A DNA stretch of 64,000 bases from JAWKNZ01 sp041391425 (GTDB lineage: Bacteria; Bdellovibrionota_B; Oligoflexia; Oligoflexales; JAWKNZ01). Shown piece by piece: positions 44,832 through 54,297 of this stretch. The notes under the pieces were generated by a model. The model saw only the letters and a list, made by a program, of their open reading frames with translations. It was not told the origin of the DNA and did no database searches. Within the stretch, counting starts at the first letter, position 1, and every line of letters begins with the position of its first letter. The translations under genes and the position numbers were made by a program. The stretch spans positions 1 to 64,000 of the forward strand of contig JAWKNZ010000013.1 in the NCBI GenBank assembly GCA_041391425.1. Direction: 5' to 3'.

Positions 44832-46357
44832 ATATAGGCCTTCGCTAAATGTGATTGCGAATGGGCTTTTTGACAAAGCTCTAAGCTAATAGGAGCAGAT
44901 ATTTCAAAGCAAGCTCCTCTTGCTGGATGATTTCTTGCCAAGATAACACCCCCTATTGATTTAATACACTCACTAGCTACATAAAGACCGATTCCCGAGC
45001 CTTTTAAAGGGCCGTTTCTGGTCGCTGTTCCTTGATAAAAAGGGATAAAAATGTTTTCTTTTTCGATTTCCGGAATTCCTGGACCATCATCTATAACTTG
45101 AAGATACATTTTTTTATTAAAACTATGCCAGCAAATACTGATGTTGCTTTGTTTCTTAGTGAAATCTACGGCATTTGAAATTAAATTATCTAATGCTGTC
45201 TTAAACTTTTGGCGATCAGTCTGCATTTCTATTGATGTACCCATTAGGTTAAATTGGATTTGCTTTGATTCTGCAGAAAGCTTATGGTTCGCAAGTACTT
45301 CGTCTACGGTGTGTGATAAATTGAATTTTTCTTTAAATGTTTTATGATTGTCATCTACACGATTATAGTCCAATAGATTATTAATATGCCGTTTTAATTG
45401 ATCAACATTCATACGCATGATGTTAACTATTTCCATTTGATTTCTATTAAGTGATCCGGGTATCTGATCTTCTAGTAAGGACACACCTTCTTGAAAATTA
45501 GCTATTGGTGTTTTTAACTCATGAGACATTTGTTTTAGGAATTTTTGCTTTTGATTTTCTAATTTATCTAATCTAATCCGCAGCCAATTGAGCTTGAAGC
45601 CTAAGTTTTGAATGTCTTTAGGGCCGCTGACATAGATTGTCGTTCCTATAGTACGATCACCTAACTGAGAAATGGCACTTTCAAGTTGTTTAAATGAATT
45701 TCCAATAAGCTTAATGAAAAATAAAATTAGGATAAGAGTAAGAGGTATAATTAATAGGCTTCCAATGAGGAGAATATTTCGAAATTCTTTAGAGCTACTT
45801 TTGACGTGACTGGTTGTAGCGTCTATAAAATTTTCTAACTCTATTGTTACTTTATCAATGGTTTCGTATATTTTGTCGTATTTATTTAGAATGGCGTCAA
45901 TTTTTTTATTTGTTAATGTTGCGGTGTTTAAATCTTTTTCTAAATAAGATATCTTTTCTATTAGCTTGGATATTTGTAAAGAAAGACTTTTCCTCTTTGT
46001 ATTTTCAAGGGGGGTTATAGCTATTCTTAAATCAGCTATTTTATTTGACAGTATTGCCCGAATCTTTTCATCACGGAATAACTTGTATTGTTTTATGTAC
46101 CTTTCAATACCTTGCAGTGTATTTCTTAATTTTTGCTCTGAGCGTGTTGTGGCTGCAATTTCCAACACGATAGAGGTATTATTTTTGGATAATTGTCCTA
46201 ACGAATGTGCTACATAAATAGACGAGATGAGAAGAGGACTGGTTACGATTAAAAATGCTAGGATAAGTAGAGCCTTGAGTGGATATGACTCTATTTTAAA
46301 GCTTTGCCATGACTTTTTAAATGGATATAATTTTTGCCACAAGCTGTCGATGCACAT
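44828..46357 (-). CDS. glrK: GlrK/QseE-like membrane sensor histidine kinase
   Basis: About 509 residues from the ATG at 46357; the frame extends to 46429, and GGAGG lies 13 bases upstream of 46357. Two membrane spans (LKALLILAFLIVTSPLLISSIYVAH and ILLIGSLLIIPLTLILILFFI) bracket a ~130-residue periplasmic helical sensor. Then come a HAMP-like segment, HisKA with FLKQMSHELKTPIANFQEG and HATPase_c with LDNLISNAVDFT, DDGPGIP and GSGIGLYVA. SHELKTP and the helical periplasmic domain fit QseE/GlrK. It heads a three-gene operon with the QseG-like lipoprotein and GlrR-like regulator. Confidence 0.85.
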   Translation of the reverse strand: MCIDSLWQKLYPFKKSWQSFKIESYPLKALLILAFLIVTSPLLISSIYVAHSLGQLSKNNTSIVLEIAATTRSEQKLRNTLQGIERYIKQYKLFRDEKIRAILSNKIADLRIAITPLENTKRKSLSLQISKLIEKISYLEKDLNTATLTNKKIDAILNKYDKIYETIDKVTIELENFIDATTSHVKSSSKEFRNILLIGSLLIIPLTLILILFFIKLIGNSFKQLESAISQLGDRTIGTTIYVSGPKDIQNLGFKLNWLRIRLDKLENQKQKFLKQMSHELKTPIANFQEGVSLLEDQIPGSLNRNQMEIVNIMRMNVDQLKRHINNLLDYNRVDDNHKTFKEKFNLSHTVDEVLANHKLSAESKQIQFNLMGTSIEMQTDRQKFKTALDNLISNAVDFTKKQSNISICWHSFNKKMYLQVIDDGPGIPEIEKENIFIPFYQGTATRNGPLKGSGIGLYVASECIKSIGGVILARNHPARGACFEISAPISLELCQKAHSQSHLAKAYI

Positions 46358-46438
46358 GCCTATTCTTGTGCCTCCAAAACTAAGAAAAACTTGCCTCACT
46401 AATGTAGTTGACTGGCAAAGTAAATCCAAACAAATTTT

Positions 46439-46966
46439 TTAAAATTGAATTTTTTCTAGGTGAAGTAATTTTCTCTTAGTGTCTAATCCACCGTGTGCTG
46501 AAAAACCACCAAGAGATTTAGGTGTCGATGATATGATGCGATGGCAGGGCAGCACTATAGGAGTAGGGTTTTTGCCCATTGCCATGCCGATGGCACGCGA
46601 TGCTTTTGGGGAATTGATCTGTATAGCTAAATCTTTGTACGTTGCTAGCTGTCCGTAGGGAACGAGCTTCAATTTTGTATAAACTTTATATTGAAATGAT
46701 GTTACATCTAGCTCAAGGGGGACTGAGCTAAAATCAGTTGCTTTGCCTTCAAAATAATCATTTAATTTATGCTCAAAATTTAAAAACCACTTAGGGAATA
46801 TGGAAGCTTCTTTTGAAATCTTTCCAAACAAGTTTTCTAAAAGCTTATTTTTTGTATTTAGCTTATTATCTTCAGGGAGCTGGATTTTTAATAACCCATG
46901 TCGGTTATACACAATACCAAGCCATCCTATGGGGGTTTTGTGTAATTTGTAGTGTAAATGATCCAA
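46439..46966 (-). CDS. ogt: Methylated-DNA-protein-cysteine methyltransferase
   Basis: 175-residue Ogt-type suicide repair protein that removes the methyl group from O6-methylguanine onto its own cysteine. The active-site motif IVLPCHRII is intact; other landmarks are TSFQYKVYTKLKLVPYGQLATY, ASRAIGMAMGKNP and the GGFSAHGGLDTKRKLL end. The length fits stand-alone Ogt with no Ada regulatory domain. A 3-methyladenine glycosylase follows upstream on the same strand, making a small alkylation-repair cluster. Confidence 0.95.
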   Translation of the reverse strand: MDHLHYKLHKTPIGWLGIVYNRHGLLKIQLPEDNKLNTKNKLLENLFGKISKEASIFPKWFLNFEHKLNDYFEGKATDFSSVPLELDVTSFQYKVYTKLKLVPYGQLATYKDLAIQINSPKASRAIGMAMGKNPTPIVLPCHRIISSTPKSLGGFSAHGGLDTKRKLLHLEKIQF

Positions 46967-47061
46967 GATTCCAGCTTTCTTTGAATAATTCTCTATAGTC
47001 TAATAAATCTGCGAATTCTCTATTTTGAGCGAGTATAATTCGCGCTCTGGTCTTTGCAAGC

Positions 47062-47634
47062 TCAAACTTCGTTATGTCTAAAACAGCTACTTAAGTGATC
47101 ATTTACCATGCCAACTGCTTGCATGTGTGCATAGATTATTGTTGGACCAACAAAACTAAATCCTCTTTTTTTTAGATCCTTACTGAATTTTTGGGATATA
47201 GCAGTTTCGGCCGGTAAATCTTGCATTTTTTTCCAACGGTTTTTAATGGGCTTACCATCTACAAATTGCCATTGATAGTCACTAAAGCTGCCAAATTCTT
47301 CTTGAACTTTTAAAAATGCTTTTGCATTTTTAACAGCAGATCTAATTTTAAGGTTGTTGCGAATGATTTCTTTATTGCTTAGGAGAGATGTTATTTTTTT
47401 CTCTCCAAATTTAGCCACTGCTAATGGATCGAAATTTTTAAACGCTTCTCGATACCCTTCTCTACGTTTTAATATTGTTATCCAACTTAACCCAGCTTGT
47501 GCTCCTTCAAGGATAAGAAATTCAAATAATTTTTGATCGTCATGAACTGGAACTCCCCATTCTTCATCGTGGTATTTGACATAAATTGGATCTTCTCCAG
47601 CCCATGCGCAGCGGATATTGCTTTTTTTGGCCAT
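47062..47634 (-). CDS. tag: DNA-3-methyladenine glycosylase I
   Basis: 190-residue Tag. It excises 3-methyladenine. N-terminal CAWAGEDPIYVKYHDEEWG and C-terminal NDHLSSCFRH supply the Cys/His ligands of the structural zinc; the catalytic/aromatic pocket region is FEFLILEGAQAGLSWITILKRREGYREAF. These match TagA over the whole length. It lies 95 bases upstream of ogt on the same strand and may share its transcript. Confidence 0.95.
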   Translation of the reverse strand: MAKKSNIRCAWAGEDPIYVKYHDEEWGVPVHDDQKLFEFLILEGAQAGLSWITILKRREGYREAFKNFDPLAVAKFGEKKITSLLSNKEIIRNNLKIRSAVKNAKAFLKVQEEFGSFSDYQWQFVDGKPIKNRWKKMQDLPAETAISQKFSKDLKKRGFSFVGPTIIYAHMQAVGMVNDHLSSCFRHNEV

Positions 47635-47787
47635 TGGTTTCCTATATCCTCATAGCTATGTATTGAAAAACTTCCATAAATATATCCAGTATAATAGGTT
47701 ACAAGTAATGACAATCAATTTATGGGAGATCTTGCTGGATTGGATTTTGAAAATTTTGATGCTTTTACCCCATAACTTTGAATAATG

Positions 47788-48015
47788 GGTAGGTTTCACT
47801 AACAAACAGTGAAACCCATACATCCCGGATCCGAATTTCTAGCCGGTTGCGTTGTTGCTTCGTCGTCAGGAAATCCTCATGTATCAACATGTACACTGCG
47901 GTTTCCCACCTCCTCGCGCCTAGCACCCGAGCGAACATCGAATCCGATGAAAATACTACAGTTTTTCAAAAAATTTCAGATCCCGGATGCATGTTTAGTA
48001 AGACGCATGTATGGG
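47788..48015. repeat. Palindromic intergenic repeat, family C
   Basis: About 228 bp. The left end is a hairpin (GGTTTCACT / AGTGAAACC, 47792-47816). CCCATACAT (47815-47823) has an inverted partner ATGTATGGG (48007-48015). A second inner inverted pair lies around CATCCCGGATC and GATCCCGGATG. The interior carries GTTGCGTTGTTGCTTCG, CTCATGTA-N6-TGTACACTG (47876-47898) and TCCTCGCGCCTAGC, matching family B at 15437-15560. It lies between tag and a convergent-side lipoprotein gene. Confidence 0.75.
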
Positions 48016-48041
48016 CTTGAGTGTTAATGTTTATAAAATAA

Positions 48042-49313
48042 TTATCGATAGTTATGGCATTCCAAGTGACTACTTTGACTCTGAGGTAATTCGTATTGGG
48101 TACAGGCTTCATCTAAGCTATCATCCTCTTCGCTTTCATCTATGATGACTTCGGCATCGCCTGAGCAGTCCCAAGCCTCATCACCAGAGAAGCTTAGATC
48201 TTCCTGCTCGCTTTCGTTGGCTGGAGGAGTTGGTAAATCTTGTTCTTTTCCTGCAACTTTAGGTATCCAGGGCGAGCTTGCATCAATGGCCCCCCCTCCA
48301 CTCCAGCCTTGTTCATAACTAGTGCTGCCGTCTTTTAAAAGAAATGCACCAGCACCAATAGCAAGGTTTTTAAGATTGTAGGTGCTGCCATCAACATTTT
48401 TATCTACTAACTCGAAAAACGCCATGATTTGATCAGGATCACTTTTGGTGGTTTGGGTTGCAAATCCCAGAAGGGCTATGTTTTCATCACTTTGAATAAC
48501 TTTGTATTTATTATAGGAGACGTCGGTGCCGTCACTATTAAAATCATTGCTATAGGTTTGAACCATGGTTTTAAGACCAACATACTTTCCTTCACTATTA
48601 ACCTTTCCAGTCACGACAGTCCTTGATGTGTAAGATATGCGTTGGGGGCCACTATCATCAACGCCATTGGCTCTTTTGGTGAGGATTGTCACGTTGTTGT
48701 CATCATCAATTGCTTTGCGTATATAATGAGTTTGTTTACCTTCTTCACAAGAGTGAAAAATGAATTCCACAACTTTATCATTTTTTTCTGTTATTTTTAT
48801 TTTGAATCTATCAACCTCTTCTCCATCTTCTTCTATGGATATGATATGTTCATCTCCATCGATGAAGTCTGTAGATATTTCGTTCATCCCTAGAAAAGTA
48901 CGAAAATCGCAAAGCTGATAATCGGCAGAGGCAGCTTCTTGTAATATTCCACGCATACGGTTTACCATTTCACAAGAGCCGTAGCTTGCATTTTGTACCG
49001 AATCAAAATAAGTACTTTCAGTATTTGAGCCAATGGAAACTCCTTGCTGTTCAGTGGCCAATAAATCTAGTGAAATATCTAGGGTTCCAGCTGGACTATC
49101 AAAGCTTTGTTCTTCAGTATCGCCATCTAATTGTAAGACCGGATCAGTTACATTGGGTAAGTTGCTTAACTCGCTGATAGCTAAAGTGCCTGGAGTTGAA
49201 CCTATTGTGGAAGATGAGTTGCCGTCATCGGTAGTTTCATCAGATTTTTTTTCATCGCATGAAATGCTAAATACTAGAATACCGATTATGAATATTTTTT
49301 TAAAATAGTTCAT
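48042..49313 (-). CDS. Hypothetical lipoprotein, acidic
   Basis: 423 residues. Lipoprotein signal IFIIGILVFSISC, then a Ser/Thr/Asp-rich linker (DETTDDGNSSSTIG). The body is acidic with beta-rich stretches (VTILTKRANG, YTSRTVVTGKVN) and four or so cysteines. The tail is very acidic (VIIDESEEDDSLDEACTQYE). No family is recognised. It is divergent from the coiled-coil gene at 49808 across a ~490-base AT-rich intergenic region in which I see no other gene. Confidence 0.65.
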   Translation of the reverse strand: MNYFKKIFIIGILVFSISCDEKKSDETTDDGNSSSTIGSTPGTLAISELSNLPNVTDPVLQLDGDTEEQSFDSPAGTLDISLDLLATEQQGVSIGSNTESTYFDSVQNASYGSCEMVNRMRGILQEAASADYQLCDFRTFLGMNEISTDFIDGDEHIISIEEDGEEVDRFKIKITEKNDKVVEFIFHSCEEGKQTHYIRKAIDDDNNVTILTKRANGVDDSGPQRISYTSRTVVTGKVNSEGKYVGLKTMVQTYSNDFNSDGTDVSYNKYKVIQSDENIALLGFATQTTKSDPDQIMAFFELVDKNVDGSTYNLKNLAIGAGAFLLKDGSTSYEQGWSGGGAIDASSPWIPKVAGKEQDLPTPPANESEQEDLSFSGDEAWDCSGDAEVIIDESEEDDSLDEACTQYELPQSQSSHLECHNYR

Positions 49314-49807
49314 TCTAGGGCCCTTATTAAAAAAGTTTGAATTTAAGTGTTTATAAAAGTTATGTTGGTTTTTATCGGCATGAAAATTTGTAAACCAAAT
49401 AAAAAATGCGGTGAAGTTTACATTTGCTTTTTCTTGATACTTGTTGTTCTTTATTTAAAATTTATTGAATTACTTTAAATTATAGTGAGTTACGGCATCA
49501 ACTGAGAATTGCTTATTTAATTAGAGATTATGGGTTATTTTAGACACTTAGCTAATGTTTTTACATGTTGATTAGCCGTGCAGAGAATTTTTTTATTTTC
49601 CTCTGCAATAACAGATTGTTATTGGTGCTTCATTTTTTGTTTTTGTAGGGTTTGGTACGAAGTTTGCCACACTTATCTTGGGTAATGCTAGATGTTGCCT
49701 ACACATCTTTTTTCTATATTACTGCTATTTGCATTTGAACTGTAATTGGTATTCAGTGACAAGCTCGAACATTCACATCAATATTAATGACTAAAATGAG
49801 GTAAATT
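49314..49807. other. Divergent intergenic region
   Basis: About 490 AT-rich bases separating two divergent genes. It must contain both promoters. GAGGTAAATT just before 49808 is the ribosome site of the plus-strand gene. Nothing else is visible. Confidence 0.4.
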
Positions 49808-50665
49808 GTGAAACGATATTTCAAACCGATATTGCTAATTGCGTCCGTTCTAGCAATTGAGTTAGCTGTCTTCCTAAAGAACAAAGGAATTAAAAAAATT
49901 GATGTCCCTACAGCACCACCACCTTCACCGGAAAAAAAAATAGATAGTAATGATCAGATTAAAGTTGGCAGTGACGGATTTGAAAAGGAGTTTTATTTAA
50001 CGCGTACTGAAGATTCTCTCATGAGAGTACGATGTGATAGAAACGGAGGTCAGTGCGAAACTTATTTTGTTAGACCGTTATCGCAACTATATGCTTCTTT
50101 GTCTGATTATATAGGGCTATCAGATCTGCAAGAACAGGTTTCTAAGCAAAGAAATGATCTGAATATGCAGGCTGAGGCAATAAGAGTATTTAAAGATGAT
50201 GCAGAAATAATGACGCGAAGTGAAAATGAGCGCATTATGGCGATTTACTCTGAGATTGGTGATGTAAATAAGATAATCATTGACCTTAATGAAAAAATAT
50301 CAATTGTTGAGATGGAGCTAAGTTGGGACCCAACTTCTCAAGTATTATTAGATAAGAAAAAACAATATTTATCTGAGAAAGAGTCAAATCTTTATTATCG
50401 TGATCAATTATCTAATGAAAAGCTAGAAATTCTTCGTACGCAGAATGCTAGGGAAGATAAAATTCTGACGATGGATAACGATTATCAAAGAGAATTAGAC
50501 AGAGTTGATACTTTTCAGGAATCTTTTGTTGATAAAGAGAATGAGTTCGAAGCTGAAAAACAAAAGTTTATTCAGTTGACTTCTGATTCGCTGGTTAGAG
50601 AAGAAGAATTAGGTGATTTATTATGGCTGAGTAGCGTTTTAAATATAGTTTTTTCGACAAATTAA
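49808..50665 (+). CDS. Hypothetical membrane-anchored coiled-coil protein
   Basis: 285 residues starting with GTG. One N-terminal membrane anchor (YFKPILLIASVLAIELAVFL), a proline-rich linker (TAPPPSPEKK), a small domain with a Cys pair (RVRCDRNGGQCETYFVRP), then ~170 residues of coiled coil (LQEQVSKQRNDLNMQAEAI). The C-terminus has a short hydrophobic end (LLWLSSVLNIVFS). No family is recognised; the layout suggests a periplasmic scaffold. Confidence 0.6.
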   Translation: MKRYFKPILLIASVLAIELAVFLKNKGIKKIDVPTAPPPSPEKKIDSNDQIKVGSDGFEKEFYLTRTEDSLMRVRCDRNGGQCETYFVRPLSQLYASLSDYIGLSDLQEQVSKQRNDLNMQAEAIRVFKDDAEIMTRSENERIMAIYSEIGDVNKIIIDLNEKISIVEMELSWDPTSQVLLDKKKQYLSEKESNLYYRDQLSNEKLEILRTQNAREDKILTMDNDYQRELDRVDTFQESFVDKENEFEAEKQKFIQLTSDSLVREEELGDLLWLSSVLNIVFSTN

Positions 50666-50683
50666 ATTTTCTGAATAGTAAAT

Positions 50684-50724
50684 CGTAGGAGCCCTTTAAA
50701 TAGGAACTCCTACGGTTTCTTCTT
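50684..50724 (+). terminator. Intrinsic terminator after the coiled-coil gene
   Basis: CGTAGGAG (50684-50691) pairs with CTCCTACG (50707-50714), with a T-rich tail TTTCTTCTT. It lies about 19 bases after the stop at 50665 and just before the end of the convergent pseudogene. Confidence 0.7.
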
Positions 50725-50732
50725 GAACTTAC

Positions 50733-51171
50733 CTTCGTGTTCTAAATTTCCAAATAGCTCCTTCAGTTACTCCACTGGCATTCACAGCCTCAACTTTCCA
50801 GTAGTACCGACTGCGACTTGATAGGCTAGAACGTCAAGGTATATATATTCTGGACCTGTTCCCTTAATATATTCTTGTGTTGCAATCTTTACTTTAGATA
50901 CAATAGCTTGTCTGTCTTCTGCTAAATTTTTAAATTGAGAGTCGATAGATTTAACGTACCCATGAACAATTACGTTGGACTTATCTATTTTTTCTTCAAG
51001 TGTAAGCGGTATAAATCTATGACTATTTGCCTCTTGCAAACTCATCGCAGATGTTGATTGCTGTGAATCAGAACGTTGAAAAATTTTTTCTACTTTCCCA
51101 CACGAAGCAAAGCCAAGTATTAATGGCGTAATGAGTATTTTTATGCCCCAATTGATAGTTTTTACACGCAT
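50733..51171 (-). pseudogene. Chimeric remnant: lipoprotein start joined out of frame to a fibronectin-III-like end
   Basis: The open frame from 51171 encodes a 129-residue lipoprotein (lipobox LGFASC, lipidated Cys24) ending VAVGTTGKLRL at 50782. From about 50810, a different frame on the same strand reads SRYYWKVEAVNASGVTEGAI then WKFRTRR to a stop at 50733. The YYWKVEAVNASG / W-x-F-x-TR pattern is the final strand pair of a fibronectin type III domain. A deletion or frameshift therefore seems to have fused two reading frames. The lipoprotein half has no recognised family. Confidence 0.6.
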
Positions 51172-51619
51172 GTATCTTGCCCCCCTTAATATTATTATTT
51201 TGGTTTGAGCCTCTAGCTACCGGATTTATCGTCATGGTTTTTGGGTATCTTTAAAAAAGGCATATATTTAATTGTAATTAGATAGTTACGTTGATAATAA
51301 TTAAGAAGGCAGACAATTTTACCTCATGGCTAATCAATACGACGACGATGCGAATAAGATCCGTGCGTATGGTATGAATACTCCTTGAAGTCAACTTGAT
51401 CGATGACTTGATGTATGAAATCTTAGTTATGCTATGTGGTGAGGTTTAGTTAGTCTAATTTAAGGCAAAAAATTTTTCAGATATCACTAGAATGGTGATA
51501 TAATTAAGGCCAATTGGATTAAATTATTAAATCAATACTTTAGGATAAGTAATTATAGCCGATTTGTTTTAGTTCGTGTAACTTTTAAATTTAGATAACA
51601 TGTAATGGGGAGATACTAA
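51172..51619. other. Intergenic region
   Basis: About 450 AT-rich bases between divergent genes. GGGGAG lies 7 bases before the GTG start at 51620. No gene or strong hairpin is seen. Confidence 0.4.
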
Positions 51620-52795
51620 GTGAAAATATCATTTTGGTTGGTGCTAATAGTTGGGGCTTTTTTAGGATGTCGTAGCGGTGGAAGTGACAACTCTGTTAAA
51701 GATTTGAGTATCAATATTGCCGAAGCAGGTATTGTTGGTGTCGCTCATATTGATACAAGCAAGGGTCAAATTGTTTTTTATGATATAAATCCCGATTCTC
51801 TTTTGACTGATAGTAGTAAGCCTTTGCAAGCCTATGCATTTAAATTAGATTCTAGTAAAGGTACGATGGAGATTTTTGAGGGCGTAGAACCAAAAGGATC
51901 AAAATTTCCAATTTTGAATACAAATAATGATGTAAATTATGGTTTTGCGGGCGAATGGTCTTGTTTAATAGCTGAAAAGTTACTGGGGCAGTCGGTAAGC
52001 AGTAAGGGTAGGAAGTGTAGAGTCGAGCTTAATACAGAAGACAAGTATTGGTACACGTTTTCAGCTTTTTATAAGACAAAGAGACTTCCTTCTGCTGATA
52101 ATAAATTGATCGAGGATCTGCAGCAAAAGAGGCGACCCTCTAGTCTTCCTACTGCAACGCAAATACCCAGAAGTCTTGATGATATGAATCAATTGATGGC
52201 AAATCTTCCTTTAAAGCCCTTAAAAAATATCAATTCTAAAATTGATCCTAAGTTATTGGCAATAATGGAAGGCCTTCACAAAAAGTTTATACTTAGTGAT
52301 TCTGACAAAGCTGAGCGTAATACTTGCCTTAAAAATGGTAGAGCTAATGGGTGGTTAGATTTACAAGCACATTTTTACTGTATGTTACCCTATGGTTCTC
52401 TGAGAGTATGTTATTCTACGGGGCTTGTTGAAAATACAGCCGCCTTAAGAACCACGCCAGGTTTAACGAGTCAGCAAAAAGTAGGGATAATGGTGCAAGC
52501 TTTTTGGAAATCGTATTTAAATTGTTTTGGTGATGGACGTCCGTACGAGAGTAGTTTGAGTGACGATGAAAAGAATGCATTTCGGTATGTCATGTTTACG
52601 AAACAAAAGTTGATGGATTTTAATATTGATGATGAACAGAGCCTTATTAATGAATTTTATAAAAATATTGGCGGTGATGAGCGACCAAGAAGAGTGATTG
52701 ATGTGTATCCAAAGTGGAGTTTAAACCAACAACGTTATATAGATATTAGAAAGGCACAGTTGGAACAGATAAAACAGCAGGAAAAGTCAAAATAG
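51620..52795 (+). CDS. Hypothetical lipoprotein
   Basis: 391 residues from a GTG start with GGGGAG upstream. Lipoprotein signal WLVLIVGAFLGC. The N-terminal ~130 residues look beta-rich (GIVGVAHIDTSKGQIVFYDIN), and the C-terminal ~190 helical with several cysteines (CLKNGRANGWLDLQAHFYC, LRVCYSTG, LNCFGDGRP). No family is recognised. A clear terminator follows. Confidence 0.65.
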   Translation: MKISFWLVLIVGAFLGCRSGGSDNSVKDLSINIAEAGIVGVAHIDTSKGQIVFYDINPDSLLTDSSKPLQAYAFKLDSSKGTMEIFEGVEPKGSKFPILNTNNDVNYGFAGEWSCLIAEKLLGQSVSSKGRKCRVELNTEDKYWYTFSAFYKTKRLPSADNKLIEDLQQKRRPSSLPTATQIPRSLDDMNQLMANLPLKPLKNINSKIDPKLLAIMEGLHKKFILSDSDKAERNTCLKNGRANGWLDLQAHFYCMLPYGSLRVCYSTGLVENTAALRTTPGLTSQQKVGIMVQAFWKSYLNCFGDGRPYESSLSDDEKNAFRYVMFTKQKLMDFNIDDEQSLINEFYKNIGGDERPRRVIDVYPKWSLNQQRYIDIRKAQLEQIKQQEKSK

Positions 52796-53099
52796 TTGAT
52801 ACAAGGTTTAGAGGCTTTTTGTAAGATAAGGATCCCTATCCAGCTATAATTGGATAGGGATTTACTGTTTAGCCTAGTGCAAACAGGGTTAGCCAATATT
52901 ATACGCTTTTCGGTGTAAATTTTCTCCCATTTGCTTTCTATTCAGCAATTATAAAATTTGATGTTAGTGATACCTAGATAAGCTTTAGTTGCATATTTTT
53001 TATTTCTTGTACTTATCTTAATGTAGAAAATTATTTTGGATTCAGATAGTTTTATACTGTTGGCTATGGGAAGGTTGTTTAAACAGGAGAATGAAGTGT
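52796..53099. terminator. Intergenic region with terminator hairpin (52832-52870)
   Basis: ATCCCTATCCA (52832-52842) and TGGATAGGGAT (52851-52861) form a perfect 11-bp stem with an 8-nt loop, followed by TTACTGTTT. It ends the transcript of the lipoprotein gene. The rest holds the cytochrome promoter; no gene is seen. Confidence 0.75.
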
Positions 53100-53864
53100 A
53101 TGAGCAGCAATCAACAGATAAAAGTATATGATTTACCTACGCGGATATTTCATTGGATTTTTGCAATTTTTTTTTCCATCGCTTTTTATATTGCAAAAGA
53201 AATAGATGATGATTCGATATATTTTCCTTATCATATGATAATTGGTTTGATGATTTGTTATATAGTTATTCTCAGAGGAGTATGGGGGATTTGCGGGAGC
53301 CGTTATGCAAAATTTTCTTCATTTAAGTTGAATCCGATGGATTTGAAAGACTATTTTTTCTCACTTTTTGGAGGAAAAACGAGAAGAGATCTTGGGCATA
53401 ATCCAGCTTCAAGTTACTCTGCAGTAGCAATGATGGTAGTGGCTTTATGCCTTGCTATATCAGGGATTTTAATGAGTCGGGAGGTGAATAAGGAGTTTTT
53501 TGAGGAAGTGCATGAACTGTTCGCAAATGGCTTTTTTGTTTTAGCGATTTTGCATATTTGTGGTGTGCTTTTTCACCAGTTAAAACATAAAGACGGCATG
53601 ATATTTAGTATGTTTACTGGGACTAAACAAAATGTAGAGGGCAGTGTGGGTATACAGTCTACTTATAAAGGGGTCGCCGTCTTATTTGTTGGTTTATTAG
53701 TAGCTTTTATTTTATATGTACGTACCCATTATGATCAGGATAAGCGTAATTTGAATTTTTTCGGAGTGTATTTGAATCTTGGTGAAATGTATGACCATGA
53801 AGAGGATCATGGCGTTGACGTTGATAGTGGAATAATAGAGTATCATGAAAATGGTGAGGATTGA
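53100..53864 (+). CDS. Cytochrome b561-domain membrane protein
   Basis: 254 residues from the ATG at 53100; AGGAG lies 11 bases upstream, and an ATG at 53091 would crowd it. Four main membrane spans in the bacterial b561/Ni-Fe-hydrogenase cytochrome b pattern: PTRIFHWIFAIFFSIAF, YHMIIGLMICYIVILRGVWG, AVAMMVVALCLAISGILM and HELFANGFFVLAILHICGVLFH, plus a C-terminal span. Histidines in FHW, YHM, HEL and HQLKHKDGM are the likely haem ligands. It probably moves electrons between quinones and a periplasmic partner. The tail is acidic and His-rich. Confidence 0.85.
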   Translation: MSSNQQIKVYDLPTRIFHWIFAIFFSIAFYIAKEIDDDSIYFPYHMIIGLMICYIVILRGVWGICGSRYAKFSSFKLNPMDLKDYFFSLFGGKTRRDLGHNPASSYSAVAMMVVALCLAISGILMSREVNKEFFEEVHELFANGFFVLAILHICGVLFHQLKHKDGMIFSMFTGTKQNVEGSVGIQSTYKGVAVLFVGLLVAFILYVRTHYDQDKRNLNFFGVYLNLGEMYDHEEDHGVDVDSGIIEYHENGED

Positions 53865-53914
53865 TTTTTTTAAATTATGAATCTTAAGATTATAGAAACC
53901 ATGGGTAGGTAATC

Positions 53915-54253
53915 ATGTGGATTATAGTAGGTAAGGTTATATTTGCTGCGTTTATAATTAGCTTCGTGTCTTGGTTATCAGGAAAAAAGACTAGTTTGGC
54001 AGGATTTATTACTGCACTTCCGTTAACTACTTTGCTGGCCTTGGCCTTTTCACATATGGAGTGGCAAGAAGCGAAACAATCAGTTGAGTACGCAAAAAGT
54101 ATCTTTGTAGCTATTCCAGTTTCATTACTTTTCTTTGTTCCCTTTTTACTAGCTGAAAGATTTAACTTGGGGTTTTGGGCTTGTTATACTAGTGGAATCC
54201 TATTGTTAGCATTAGGTTACGTGCTTCATGTTTACATTATGAAACTACTTTAA
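53915..54253 (+). CDS. DUF3147-family small membrane protein
   Basis: 112 residues, almost all membrane: four spans with the conserved SWLSGKKTSLAGFITALPLTT-type motif in the first loop and FVPFLLAERF later. The family is widespread and uncharacterised. It follows the cytochrome gene by 50 bases on the same strand. Confidence 0.8.
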   Translation: MWIIVGKVIFAAFIISFVSWLSGKKTSLAGFITALPLTTLLALAFSHMEWQEAKQSVEYAKSIFVAIPVSLLFFVPFLLAERFNLGFWACYTSGILLLALGYVLHVYIMKLL

Positions 54254-54297
54254 GCGATAATAAGTATCAGTGTTTAATTTGAGTGAATGGGCTAGAT

